From NCBI GenBank assembly GCA_033296885.1, contig MU864084.1, positions 1 through 32,945 on the forward strand: DNA of 32,945 bases, written 5' to 3'. This document shows positions 11,501 through 20,474 of the stretch, one piece after another (the first letter of the stretch is position 1; every line of letters begins with the position of its first letter). Below the pieces are notes generated by a model. It did not search any database and was not told the origin of the DNA. It saw only the letters and a program-made list of their open reading frames with translations. The DNA comes from Triangularia verruculosa (lineage: Eukaryota; Ascomycota; Sordariomycetes; Sordariales; Podosporaceae). The position numbers and the translations under genes were made by a program.

Positions 11501-11742
11501 CGTTGAGAATAATGCTCGCCAGATACGTCCACAACCACCACGGCGCCGCCAGCAATATAGGCGAACGATGAGTGGACGGTATCAAAACCGGTCGGGGAGC
11601 TGCAGGTAGTACCTATCACACGTCGGAGAGACAGGCCGGGTTCGCAGAAGCCTCGGGGCCGGATGGGGGAGCGCGAAGGTCGGGTGAGAAATGGAGAGTT
11701 GTTGGGCGTGAGCTTAAGCCGGCTCGAGGGAGTGGATGCCAT
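8581..11742 (-). CDS. WD40 repeat scaffold protein, MAPKBP1/WDR62-like
   Basis: Intronless, 1053 aa, starting with ATG at 11742. A basic Ser/Pro-rich N-terminus (1-40) precedes a long WD40 region (about 40-764) that should form two beta-propellers. It has typical blade ends such as FLYLWKID, HVKVWRVD and TIMIWTLDF. The opening blades (VVVVDVSGEHYSQRFY; CLALSRDGRYLAVGETGYAPRVLIFNL; HTFGVKAVAWSPDTKFLASLG) follow the order seen in animal MAPKBP1 and WDR62, which scaffold JNK signalling and act at centrosomes. Residues 765-915 are disordered, basic and Ser/Pro-rich. About 918-1020 is predicted helical, in the place of the C-terminal helices of the animal proteins. Family membership is a sequence judgement. 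The fungal function is unknown to me, and a JNK-like role should not be assumed. Confidence 0.85.
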   Translation of the reverse strand: MASTPSSRLKLTPNNSPFLTRPSRSPIRPRGFCEPGLSLRRVIGTTCSSPTGFDTVHSSFAYIAGGAVVVVDVSGEHYSQRFYRARPSAVPVFSVSPVSNSASTPNSTPKANDSRNRAAPSPREGTFGGSDWLDSPTSKTWTSRERIKAATCLALSRDGRYLAVGETGYAPRVLIFNLQDVSSDTPLVSISEHTFGVKAVAWSPDTKFLASLGAANDGFLYLWKIDPRTGAAKLFQQNRCTSHVKGMFWLGNNLITLGVRHVKVWRVDEASNMTPVKPKFGGDQSAQAAQQAQKPLAGRNILLGSMLDATFVCALAVNEEKAIICSETGGVCLLDDTNKQMKLVKVLDLGFNISCISSRGGNVYVGGKEDGDFALVSLEGIMNGTPDPTLRSSQTPEGLTAMGFLAENLVTVNSKQSIDVWSPDHMPGTVADDSKHIPIPGPGDPIVGTQRLSASNKLGAAFFTWSGFGRVNIWEMEGMIKTAFDIPIEQIDMGNDVEPNQVVVVRATSDGSLFVAGDKLGVLRVVDSSTGECVLETKAHSSDCQDITIHEGKSKTLMASCGRDRTVQLFQRLGAGAFEHFQTLEFTAKVVQVLIPTEDKLMTCSLDRTIQIHDLVAKEGEPDVMAAISSKVISLKASPSSMTVTPDEKAIYVALLDRSVCHFDTTGRLLGSFKCNDEAGLESVVLESLTYGQLGNGELSFLLGISNTDKSVRIYDAQSGLFLDREWGHTEAINGAVLIDGDEGGKRVVSVGEDGTIMIWTLDFQDPAVGGSRTRDPSPDKNISTSTRPPLRKVLSKAELAEFQRPTTSSGGRRSPPRASHRRTSKFHVTTNTARTPNTEKQQLSPGSAMAEGTPSRRASSGGSRSDSPPPPESPKNRARMHRRPSLPALNMTPTASIKSKKKSNQNMRSGYGFGSLSMATEQTCRQLRAYRKKLNSSDSINSDILAELDAELRLTAAALGERAIRSRSNREADEHKHVSESMLSGLLDQYSERLVSMLDEKLRLRLSEEEKDALVRDRPRTAGEGSSTSEGSSSSTGGTFTDAVLCEEPGSA

Positions 11743-13061
11743 CGCTCATAGCCATGTACTAGACTGGCCTACGACGATGGACCGAGTTGGGATGAACAAA
11801 AGGAGACCGGAGAGACGTTTTAGCTAGAGTGTAAGAAACATCTGCACGAGTCGGAGATATGGGCGAAAGAAGAGAGTCGGTGTACTCTGTAGGTAGAAGG
11901 TACCGTGTGTAACGTGTGTGGAAACAGCGGAGGCTGGTGGTGTGTGTGGTGCGGGTGGGCAGCAGTTGGGCTGGCTGTTTGTTCTAAACGAGTGATGACA
12001 GAATGGCGAGCCTATCTTCGGACTGAAGGCTGCAGAGGCGTCCGAGTCGACCTTGGTCAGAAAGCAGGTTTGGAGAAAATGGAGATCGGACGGCGGTCGG
12101 GATGGAATGCAAGAGAGCTTACAGTGACATTGACCGGCGGTGCAACGAGACAAAGTCAATTGTCTCGGGCAGGTCTCGTCGGTCAGGGCGATGGAGCGAC
12201 GTCCAGCATTTGCTTTGCTTTGCTTGGGAACCTGAAGAAGGGGAAAAAATCACCAAAACGCATCTGGAGCTCAACTGGGCTCTTCCAGCCAGGGCCTTTC
12301 CTCTGTTGAGCGAAAAGTCGGGTCTGGTCAGGTACAGCACCCACCATTTGCCTTTGCAGGGGAGGGCTGGGAGAGTGGGAGGGCAGGGGCTTGATGTGGC
12401 CCGTGCTTGCTACCTTGTTTTTAGCGCTGTGGTGCCCGGCATGTCAATTGGCCAATTGGGCTAGCCCTTTCCGAATCGGGCTGAACATCTGGACTCCCCG
12501 CCAATCACAGGAATGTCCCGGTAGCCGGGGGTGACCATTCCGCGTGGACAAGAGCAGTTCCTTTTCGGAAAGGCAGATCATGCAATGTTACCTGGCGAGT
12601 CGCTGGCAGCGGCAGAGTGATGTGTCTGTCCGACATCGCCTAGCCTTGTTTCCCCCCTCTCTTATCAGTGGATGGGCACACGGTCACTGAGGAGATGGTG
12701 CCATCGCTGCTGGCGGCCATCTTAAACCTTAAATGAGCCCCCACGATGTCATCACTCACGAACCGTTTGGCCGTGTCAAAGACGGGGCATCGGTGACAGG
12801 CCGCGACACTGCAGTAGCGCTGGGCCGGCACAGCATGGAGCGAAATGAGATGGCTTGTGCTGATCCAAATGTCCGGGGTATAAAGGGAGCTTGGCTTTAT
12901 CATCTTGACACCACAGATGGCTTGCTGATAAGAACCAAGATGCCTTCATACATACTGTACATGAGATGGCCGAGTCCTATCTGTGAGTCCTCAAACAGTT
13001 GTTGACATTTTTATCATTATATATACATGTTGTACATTTTCGATCTTACAGTGGCCACACC
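11743..13061. other. Intergenic region: promoter of WD40 gene and 3' region of RRG9
   Basis: About 1.3 kb between two minus-strand genes. The part next to 11743 should be the WD40 promoter and 5' UTR, and the A+T-rich part near 12990-13060 the 3' end of the RRG9-like gene. Reading frames on both strands are short and have no recognisable domain. No RNA gene seen. Confidence 0.55.
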
Positions 13062-14411
13062 TCAGCCCAAAAAGTCTCCCAGCTTGTTCCTCTTCCTACC
13101 CCTATTCCACTTAGGATCGCGCACCACACCCTCCGCACGCCATTTCGCAGGCGGCTTCTTTCCAAGCTCGGCCCAGCGAGCCCAAACACGCTTGCCACGG
13201 TTGAACCACCTCCCCTGACGCTCTTCCTCCTCCTCAACATCCGGTGTCCAATTCGATTTGAGGATTCTGCGGACAGCCTCCGGGGACACTTCGAATTTCT
13301 GGGCGAGTCTCGCGGTGGAGTATTGCTCGGGAAACTGCGCATGCAAGGCCCTGATACCGGCAAGTGCATCTGGCGATAGCTTCTTGCGCGGCATCCAGCC
13401 TTCTGGGAACTTTTCTTTCAGCACCTTTTTCTGAATCCTCCACGGCTCCAGTTCTCCGTCCTTCTCAGCCTTCATCTTCGCCTCCTCCTGCGCCTCAAAT
13501 TCCTGTCGCCTCCTCTCCTTGCGGGCTGCCTTTCCCTCGGCCTTTTTTTTCAACTTTTCAGCCAGAGCCACCTCCCGCGCCATCTCCTTCGCTTCCTCCT
13601 TCGCCTTCGCCTTGGCCTGCTCCTGCTGTTCGAGCTGCTTCTTTTCCTGCAAGGCCCGCTTCATCGAGGCCTTGCCCATTGTAACGCCTCCTTGCTCTCC
13701 AGACTCGATCATCTCCAGCTTCTTCCGTCTCTTTTCCTGCCTTTCCTTCTTCAGCCTCTTGATTTTAGCCTCCTTGCTTTCCTTTTTAAGGATTCTGGTC
13801 CTTAGTGCTTCTGACTTGTCCTTCGGTTCGATAGACTGTGCTTTGGGTGCATCGCCTGTGGTGATTTCGACGGGAGGATCATTTAGTGGTACCTCGTCGT
13901 TCCCCTTCTCGATGCCCACAGTTGTATCGCTTTCTATATTATCCGGAACACTCGTCTCTTGTCCGTCTGGTTCCCTCGCCGCAGCTTCTTGCGCCTTCTT
14001 CAGCTTCTTCTTCGCCCATTTCGATAACGGTCCTGGTGGAGCTCCACGAGGTTCTTTCGCAATTGCTGAATCGCTCTGCGTTGATGATTCTGCGCTTACT
14101 TGTGCCACTGTTGGTTCGACACCTACGTCGTTGGCTGCTTCCAGTACGAGCTTTGGCGGACTAGGCTCTTGGTATACCGGCAGTCCTTCTGGAGGAGGCC
14201 AGACGCCATCTTCTTTTCCCTCAGGGCATGATGTGTGTAAGAGTCTGTCTCTTGTGCTACTGAGGGCAGTTGTCCGTTGTAGAGTGGCTAGTCGAGTAAA
14301 CGTTGAGTGGTACCGAGGAACACGATATGCGCTCGTTGGTGGCGGAAAGTGGATCTGTGTGATGTTTCTGACAAATATCCTCAGGGCGGCTGTACGGCAA
14401 CAACTATTCAT
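13062..14411 (-). CDS. RRG9: Mitochondrial RRG9/neugrin-family protein (required for respiratory growth)
   Basis: Intronless, 449 aa from ATG at 14411. The frame stays open up to a TTG at 14510, but that adds 33 residues unlike a targeting signal. The ATG start gives MNSCCRTAALRIFVRN, a good mitochondrial presequence rich in Arg and Ser and without acidic residues. The middle (about 100-320) is highly charged, with Lys/Glu/Ala-rich coiled-coil sequence. Residues 324-449 carry the conserved domain: WRIQKKVLKEKFPEGW, the helix-turn-helix-like YSTARLAQKFEVSPEAVRRILKSNW and the C-terminal RGKRVWARWAELG. This matches the neugrin/RRG9 family. Yeast RRG9 is needed for respiratory growth and mtDNA maintenance, and human neugrin for mitochondrial 16S rRNA and ribosome function. 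The homology is clear; the molecular role here is inferred. Confidence 0.85.
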   Translation of the reverse strand: MNSCCRTAALRIFVRNITQIHFPPPTSAYRVPRYHSTFTRLATLQRTTALSSTRDRLLHTSCPEGKEDGVWPPPEGLPVYQEPSPPKLVLEAANDVGVEPTVAQVSAESSTQSDSAIAKEPRGAPPGPLSKWAKKKLKKAQEAAAREPDGQETSVPDNIESDTTVGIEKGNDEVPLNDPPVEITTGDAPKAQSIEPKDKSEALRTRILKKESKEAKIKRLKKERQEKRRKKLEMIESGEQGGVTMGKASMKRALQEKKQLEQQEQAKAKAKEEAKEMAREVALAEKLKKKAEGKAARKERRRQEFEAQEEAKMKAEKDGELEPWRIQKKVLKEKFPEGWMPRKKLSPDALAGIRALHAQFPEQYSTARLAQKFEVSPEAVRRILKSNWTPDVEEEEERQGRWFNRGKRVWARWAELGKKPPAKWRAEGVVRDPKWNRGRKRNKLGDFLG

Positions 14412-15413
14412 GGTGAAGTTGGGTAGGAGTTGGCTGAGTAGTTGTTGGTTGTTGACTTTTCGGTGTTGGACCCGGCCTGTCCAAAACTCCAAAAAATTTC
14501 CAGGACGCAAAGGTTCGCGCTGGGCTTAGCGGCAACCGTTGTTATCGCTATCAGCGATAGTGCAGTGGTCAGTGCTCAAGCGCTTACAGCCCCACCCGAC
14601 CATCAACCAAGGTACCTGCCGAGCTTCTGTCCCACCTCAACTCAACCACAACGACACTCCTTTCGGTCTGATGGGATTTTCCAGGTGGTGAGAAATTGGT
14701 GGGAGATTTATGGTAACGAGCAGGTACTACCGAGGCGGAGAGTCTCATCTAATCGCCGGGAGTGCCCAAGAACGGACACGTCCTCGTCCGAGCCGCCTTG
14801 GCCGCATCGACTCGTCGAGTGTCAGTGAAGGATATATTGCTCGATCCAGCCATGCCCCTGGAAGCCCATGCCGAAGCCACTGCATGTGAATATCCGGTAC
14901 CCTATAGATTCGACTGTGCCTTGCTGTTCCGTGCTATCACCAGTCCCCGCACACGGTACGGTATGAGCCATGCTGCAACCCTGTGTGGCGAATAGCATGT
15001 ACCACACGTCATGAGTGGCTCGGGGAACCTGATGAATCCTTTTCTCCTACCAGGGTCTAGCTCTGTAAGTGCACGCCGCATCGGCAAAATAGAGAGAAGT
15101 TTGTGATTCGCGATGAGCGTTGTATTCTAGATTGTGTATCCTCTCCACGCCTCTCGTTGGTGCGAGCAGACCAGATCTTCTCGGACTTACATCGAGCCAG
15201 ACAAGCACAGTTGCCTGTCTTGCGAGTACAAAGTACGAAGAAGAGTTACATTATCGAGGGCACAGATAGATGCCCAAGAAGTAAGGTCTTTGCCCGTCTG
15301 GGATGGATATATACTGGTCCATCCCATGACCGTTAGGCGAACCAAGGAGTTGGATCCTATTCTCCAAGACCACAGCATTGGTACTCCTTCGAGTCCCACC
15401 TTCCCGGTCCAAT
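14412..15413. promoter_or_regulatory. Divergent promoter region between RRG9 and the DUF2236 gene
   Basis: About 1.0 kb separating two genes transcribed away from each other, so it must hold both promoters and 5' UTRs. No consensus element stands out and no gene is supported. The reading frames entering it from both sides start at TTG codons and are extensions of the flanking genes. Confidence 0.5.
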
Positions 15414-16907
15414 ATGCCGCCCCCTTATATCCTCGAGCCTGGGAGGCGTGTGAATGCCTGGGATTATGAGTTTGAGTGGACATCAGACCACTACACGCCG
15501 GAGCAACTCAAACCCCTGATTTACACCTACGATGAGCTTGCCTCCAAGGCTCTCGATCGCCTGGACGAGATAGCTGCCGAGTCTCGGTCTTCCAAGTCAT
15601 CACCACCCCAGTCGAACCCAGGTTCTGAGCCATACACAGACACCTCACCACCCCAACAATGCCCCAACACCAAAGCCACCACCCTCTTCTCCCTCCTCCA
15701 ATCCCACCCCCACGACCCCCTCCTCTCCCCCCTCTGGACCCAACTCACCACCACCCCCCCCTGGGTCTCCCTCCCCCAAATCTCCCGCGGCCAGCAAATC
15801 ATCTACCGCTACCTCGGCCCCTCCATCGTCGGCCTCACCTTCCAAGCCTTGTTAGGCGGCTTCGGCTCCTCCCGCATCTCCACCACCCTCTCCCTCACCG
15901 GCGGCTTCTCCCCCCGCTTCGCCCGCCGCCGCCTTTTGGAAACCTTTCAGCACGTGCTCGACATCACCTCCTCCGTCCCCGACATAACCCCCCCCCTCGG
16001 CAAAGGCTTCATCTCCACCGTCAAAGTCCGCCTTCTCCACGCCACCGTCCGCCGAAAAATCCTCACCATGGCGCGCCAAAAACCATCCTGGTTCGACATT
16101 TCCGCCAACGGGATCCCCTGCAACGATCTAGACAGTATCGGAACCATCACCGCCTTCAGCACCATGCTCCTCTTCATCGGGTTCCCTCGCCAAGGGATTT
16201 ACCTGTCGAGACAAGAAAAAGAAGATTATCTTGCGCTATGGCGGTATATAGCCCACCTACTGGGCACGCCCACCGCCCCGTTCGAAAACATTTCCACCGC
16301 GAAGATCTGGCTGGAGTCACTGATCGTATCGGAAATCCATCCCTCGAAAATCTCGAAGCAGCTGGGGGAGAATATGATCACCTCTCTTGCCCTGACCCCC
16401 CCGACGTACGCTAGTGCCGAGTTCTTGCGGGCGGAGGGGTACTGGCTTAATGGCCCGGCCCTTTCAAAGGCGCTGGGGATCGGGAGGCCAAAGTGGTGGT
16501 ATTTGGTTTTGGTGGCGGGGCAGTGCGGGTATTTCATGGGGGTGTCTTATGGTAAAAAGTACCTCCTTCCCAAATCGTGGGAAGAAAAACAGATTGGGAG
16601 GTTGAAGAGGATGATGAGGGAGATGACGGTGAGGGAGGCGGGGGGGAGGGAGGCGGGGTTCGAGTTTAGGTATGTTCCTTCTTGGAAGCAACTTCACAAT
16701 GACAGCAACAGCGACAATACCATCGGGGGAGATGAGAAGGGGGTTGGGGAGGATGTGGAGGCCAAAAAAAGGGATGGGTTTAGGAATCGGTGGACTGAGT
16801 GGAGGAATTTGATGGCTGCGGTGTTGTTGTTGACGGTGGTGGGGTGGGTGGCGTGGTTGAGTGTGCGGGTGGTTTGTAGGGGTGTGGTTGGGATGGTGAC
16901 ACGGTGA
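15414..16907 (+). CDS. ER-bound oxygenase mpaB/B'/rubber oxygenase (Lcp) family protein (DUF2236), membrane-anchored
   Basis: Intronless, 497 aa from ATG at 15414 (MPPPYILEPGRRV); the in-frame TTG at 15378 is not taken as the start. Residues about 120-310 match DUF2236: LTFQALLGGFGSSR, then RRRLLETFQHVLD, then VRLLHATVRRKIL, then PCNDLDSIGTITAFSTMLLFIG. His209 in RLLHATVR sits where latex-clearing proteins (Lcp) have the proximal heme histidine. Arg173 and Thr177, four apart and 32-36 residues upstream, mirror the Arg and Thr of the Lcp active site. The family includes mpaB, which cleaves the farnesyl chain in mycophenolic acid synthesis. Residues about 467-489 form a hydrophobic C-terminal segment, likely a membrane anchor. 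It has no biosynthetic gene neighbours, so it may be a housekeeping oxidase of isoprenoid chains; the substrate is unknown. The first ~460 bases of the CDS are extremely C-rich. Confidence 0.8.
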   Translation: MPPPYILEPGRRVNAWDYEFEWTSDHYTPEQLKPLIYTYDELASKALDRLDEIAAESRSSKSSPPQSNPGSEPYTDTSPPQQCPNTKATTLFSLLQSHPHDPLLSPLWTQLTTTPPWVSLPQISRGQQIIYRYLGPSIVGLTFQALLGGFGSSRISTTLSLTGGFSPRFARRRLLETFQHVLDITSSVPDITPPLGKGFISTVKVRLLHATVRRKILTMARQKPSWFDISANGIPCNDLDSIGTITAFSTMLLFIGFPRQGIYLSRQEKEDYLALWRYIAHLLGTPTAPFENISTAKIWLESLIVSEIHPSKISKQLGENMITSLALTPPTYASAEFLRAEGYWLNGPALSKALGIGRPKWWYLVLVAGQCGYFMGVSYGKKYLLPKSWEEKQIGRLKRMMREMTVREAGGREAGFEFRYVPSWKQLHNDSNSDNTIGGDEKGVGEDVEAKKRDGFRNRWTEWRNLMAAVLLLTVVGWVAWLSVRVVCRGVVGMVTR

Positions 16908-17470
16908 GAGCGGTTTGTTGCCAAACAGACTAGTCAAGTAGGCTGTGTAAGACTGTTCGCAGTTTGGGGTAACGGCTGGCCCGAAACCGCTGATATCCGG
17001 AACCATTCTCATGGAATGAGAAAAGGAAAGACATGTCTTGGTGAAACACTGCTGTCGGATACCTCTTGATTGGAGTTCGGGAGGGATTGAAATACGATGT
17101 ACAAAATAGGGGCATCGTTTGCTATACATACCATACAATATAGCACATATGGGAAAATTCACAAACACAACATTTATAGAATACCAGAGATATTCAAAGT
17201 ATGAACAATTACTTCTACTAGTTTACTTGTTCTCAATGCTAATACACATTCCCTCTTCCCGCCTGAGACCGGGCTCGGAAGAGAGCAATCTAATCTTTCG
17301 CAACCCAAACAACCAATGCCCCCAGAACAACAATGCTGCTCCCATGGTGTGTGATACTGTCTGTGCAAATGCACCAAGGATATGCAGAGACCCAAACGCC
17401 AGCCAAGCCGATTCCATTTTCCCGATAAACAAACGCCATGGATCATGAGAACCAGAACTGCTAAAAGAAA
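16908..17470. other. Convergent intergenic region between DUF2236 gene and calcipressin
   Basis: 563 bases with genes converging from both sides, so mostly 3' UTR. The stretch 17119-17240 is A+T-rich. The minus strand carries one small hydrophobic reading frame (17223-17417), listed separately with low confidence. Confidence 0.5.
17223..17417 (-). CDS. Candidate small hydrophobic protein (64 aa), doubtful
   Basis: An ATG at 17417 opens a 64-residue frame whose first 40 residues are strikingly membrane-like (AWLAFGSLHILGAFAQ and ALLFWGHWLFGL), followed by a polar basic tail. It starts 54 bases downstream of the calcipressin stop on the same strand, so it lies where that gene's 3' UTR should be. 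I do not recognise it. It could be a real microprotein gene, a downstream frame in the calcipressin transcript, or chance. Confidence 0.2.
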   Translation of the reverse strand: MESAWLAFGSLHILGAFAQTVSHTMGAALLFWGHWLFGLRKIRLLSSEPGLRREEGMCISIENK

Positions 17471-18397
17471 TCAATGCTCCATCAACTCAACCGGCGGGCG
17501 AGCAGTGTGCGCCATGATCGGTCTCGGCGCCGTGATATTCACCGGGCTGATATCCATAACATCCGCATCATCATCCACCAGCCCCTCATCCGTCAAATCA
17601 TCCACCGTCACGCACGGCAGATTCGGGCTGTCCCCACCTCTCCCAATCACCGGCTGGGGCCGGAAGATCAGAGTGGAACTCCTGCTCCTCTTCGTCCTCT
17701 GCTGTCCGCCTTGCGTAGGGCTGACAGGGCTGATATCCCCCTGTTGGGTAGCATTCATCCCGCTGGTGGGATCGTTCGAGTGTCTCAGCTTCGCCAGCGC
17801 ATCCGCCAAGTCCTCCGCGTGCACCATTGTATTAGGCGCATCCTCTGTCCGCGACTCCCAGCCGTGGGGGGGAGATGGGGGAGGGGAGATGAAGAACAAC
17901 CGGCCGGCATCGGGCAAGGCGAGGTGCTGATCCTCCTTGTTGTTGATGGTCTCGAGGTTGATCTGCATACCAAAACAGACGCGGCAGGGCCGGCCCATGA
18001 CTTCCCGCTCGTCCCATTCTCTGCGGACGGCGATGGCTTCTTGCTCGGTCGAGAAGACGACCTGGATGCGGGAGGCGAACTTCAAGGGAGAAAAGTGGCG
18101 GACTGGGGCCGTCTTGTTGAGGGCGTCTTTGATGATGGCGAGGTTCTCGGGGCGGAAGCAGTCGGCGTCGAGGTCGGTGATGAGGAGGGTGTTGGTTGGT
18201 GCGGTAGGCTTCTCCAGGGGTGGGAGGTTGGAGAGGTCGAGCTTGAGGTTGAGAGAGGCGCCCCGGGAACGGCCAGATCGTGGGGAGCTGGACATGCTGC
18301 TTGGTGAGGGGAGGAGCCCGTCTGGGGAAGAAGGCACGGCGGTGGGTGATTGCCTGAACAGGAGGTCGGACTCTTGGGGTATCTGAATTGAAGGCAT
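17471..18397 (-). CDS. RCN1: Calcipressin (regulator of calcineurin, RCAN family)
   Basis: Intronless, 308 aa from ATG at 18397; the frame extends to a TTG at 18427 that I reject. Residues about 68-145 form the RNA-recognition-like fold of RCANs (TNTLLITDLDADCF, then FASRIQVVFSTEQEAIAVR, then CRVCFG). Residues 169-180 are FISPPPSPPHGW, the family's conserved Ser-Pro signature; in RCAN1 its serines are phosphorylated and it contacts calcineurin. PCVTVDD at 261-267 lies where RCANs have their PxIxIT-like docking motif, and the end (TARPPVELMEH) resembles the conserved TxxP region. Calcipressins bind calcineurin and modulate its phosphatase activity in calcium signalling. At 308 aa it is longer than human RCAN1 because of disordered N-terminal and central segments. 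Family assignment is firm. Confidence 0.93.
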   Translation of the reverse strand: MPSIQIPQESDLLFRQSPTAVPSSPDGLLPSPSSMSSSPRSGRSRGASLNLKLDLSNLPPLEKPTAPTNTLLITDLDADCFRPENLAIIKDALNKTAPVRHFSPLKFASRIQVVFSTEQEAIAVRREWDEREVMGRPCRVCFGMQINLETINNKEDQHLALPDAGRLFFISPPPSPPHGWESRTEDAPNTMVHAEDLADALAKLRHSNDPTSGMNATQQGDISPVSPTQGGQQRTKRSRSSTLIFRPQPVIGRGGDSPNLPCVTVDDLTDEGLVDDDADVMDISPVNITAPRPIMAHTARPPVELMEH

Positions 18398-20474
18398 TTT
18401 GACTTTGACTGTGTTTTGTGGAAACAAAAAGTGTTGTTTGTTGTTGAGGTAAAGTGCGGGGACGGAAGTTTAGTTGCGAACCCGAAGCTTATGTAGCGCA
18501 GATATGGAGGTAAATGATGTAAGTAAGAGGGTCAGTGTCACTGTAAATTGTGGAGTGGCAAGCTTGTTGATGCAGCGGCAGGTGGGTGGCGCCGGGGATT
18601 TATATCTCTCTTCAAGACTGGAAAGAGAAGTGTATGCGGTGAAACAAAGAGATCACGGGCCCTGGCTGGCGTGTCTGGGGGAGCAGCAATGCCGCCGTCA
18701 GAAGCCCCCGGTTGGATGGCTCAGCCGCCGAACTGGAGATTGGGACCAGCAGTGACCCGCCTATGCCCACCGGGCCTCCGTACGCAGTGGCTTTGGACCG
18801 CGCACACTTGGGCATGTTGCCTCTCGCTACTTGCCTACTCGCGATGCAAAGCCTCTCTCTGTTTTCTTGGGACCCCAGAGTATCCAGTTGCCGCCGAATT
18901 GGCAATCTGAAATCTCTGCAGCGTTTCCTTGCCACTCATTGTCAAGCGGAGGAACAGTGGAGGGACTTCTCAACAACTCTTCTGAGCTTCCTGTTTGCAC
19001 AGCCACAACGGCACATGGACCACTCAGATCGCATCGCATTTTTTGCAGTACCCGTCTGTAGGGTTCAGTTTTCCCGATCCCGCGTGTCTGATTCTCGGGT
19101 GTCTGTTACAACTTGGCTTGCTGGCTGCGACAGCGGCATGCTACGGCGAGGCGGTTTGAGTTTCCTGTTGATTCCAGAACCCTCACCACCACCACCATCA
19201 CTGCCCACACCAACACACGTCGTCTTTTCACCTGAGCAAGGCATTTGATCATACCCCTATTGTCCATGGGGACATTGCTCAGCCCGGCTCACGCCACCTC
19301 GTCAGCATCGACCATGTCTTTTACACCGTCTTCAGCGCCATGACTCTTTGCCATATCTATGACCGATAAACATGTGAGAAATGGAGGTTAAACAACCATG
19401 CCAAGCCTTGTGGTTTAACTTTTCTGTCTTTGTTTGCTGGGATCATGCCTTTTTGGATACCACAACAAACACGAGGTGGTGTTCATCCCTCCTTACGACG
19501 AAGCCCAGGAAGGAAGCAAGGCACAAAGCTAGACACAGCAAGCAACACTAGCTATCATACCTAATTCCTATTGACCTTAGCGCAAGGAGATTTCTGCTGT
19601 GTCGAGTCGTAAGCTTACCATCAAACACTGCCAACAACGAACCCACGGCGACCCAAGACGACTTGCGTACACTAAGAGGCTCAATGCGGGCCGATCACCG
19701 ATGCGGTGGCCGGTGGGTGATCACCCACTCAGTAGCCAGCCATGCAAACCAAAGGCACAGTTCGTCAGACACTTCCCACGTGTAGTGTAATTCCAGCCTC
19801 CCCAACTTCTAGATTCTGCAGGAACAACAATACGTGGGGGGACTTGGACCTTGTGTCCAATATTGAAAAGACTAATAAGAGCGATCTGACAACTCATCTG
19901 GTTCGTCACCATGGCTATGCCCACCCAGGCCAGGTCCCAGACAACATGCCGCAGCTCACCTTAGCCAAGCAAAACCGGCAGAATGCCAGGAAAATGCCCA
20001 AGATCTCACCAGTGCCAACAGGATTCGCCAGATTCTCCCAAAAGGCAGGTGATACCGAAGTCAAGAAACTATTCTGCCAGCCAACTCAACCCGAGCTCCT
20101 GGAAACCAAGTCCCCACCTTTTTGCACTAGACTTACACAGCATGACACTCTCACCACCACTGCATGGTTAGGTAGGATGTTGAACCCGGATCTAGTTTTG
20201 TCCGGTTTCTTCTTTCTACTAGATATTTTTCATATACATTTCGAGTAGGAGAGGTTAGGTAACACCATGGTCGCATATGCACGACCTTTCTCCTTCCCCA
20301 CGTTTTAGAAGCGCAATCGGGACCCAAGCGTCCGGGTGGCTGAGCATCAACGACACAGACAGTCTCTCCTGAGATCAACACCACAGCTCCCACACCCAAA
20401 ACATCACCATCCTCAACTGTTGTTTTCATCATTATCATGACCGTAAACAATCCCCCTCCCCCAAAACACCGTAA
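18398..20474. other. Intergenic region between calcipressin and mitochondrial PheRS genes
   Basis: About 2.1 kb. The left part is the calcipressin promoter and the last few hundred bases are the PheRS 3' region. Frames at 18712-19248 and 19742-20248 (+) are open for 168-178 codons but show no domain, codon bias or start context that persuades me. A perfect 16-bp palindrome lies at 19713-19728. No RNA gene seen. Confidence 0.5.
19713..19728. repeat. Perfect 16-bp palindrome GTGGGTGATCACCCAC
   Basis: Exact dyad symmetry with no spacer, in otherwise unremarkable intergenic sequence. It could be a dimeric transcription-factor site or chance. No gene start lies close by: calcipressin starts 1.3 kb to the left, transcribed away. 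Confidence 0.5.

Noticed and set aside
13519..14529. 336-codon frame antisense to RRG9
   Set aside because: Mirror of the Lys/Glu-rich coiled-coil coding sequence; Ser/Phe-rich without domain.
15378..15413. Upstream start of the DUF2236 protein at TTG
   Set aside because: The codon is not ATG, and the family-like N-terminus begins at MPPPYILEPGRR (15414). The same reasoning rejects TTG extensions of RRG9 (14510) and calcipressin (18427).
18712..19248. 178-codon plus-strand frame in the calcipressin upstream region
   Set aside because: No domain, no consistent codon bias, and several other frames are open in the same interval.
19742..20248. 168-codon plus-strand frame with ATG start
   Set aside because: Polar sequence without recognisable family and ending in a short hydrophobic run. 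It could be an orphan gene, but nothing beyond openness supports it.
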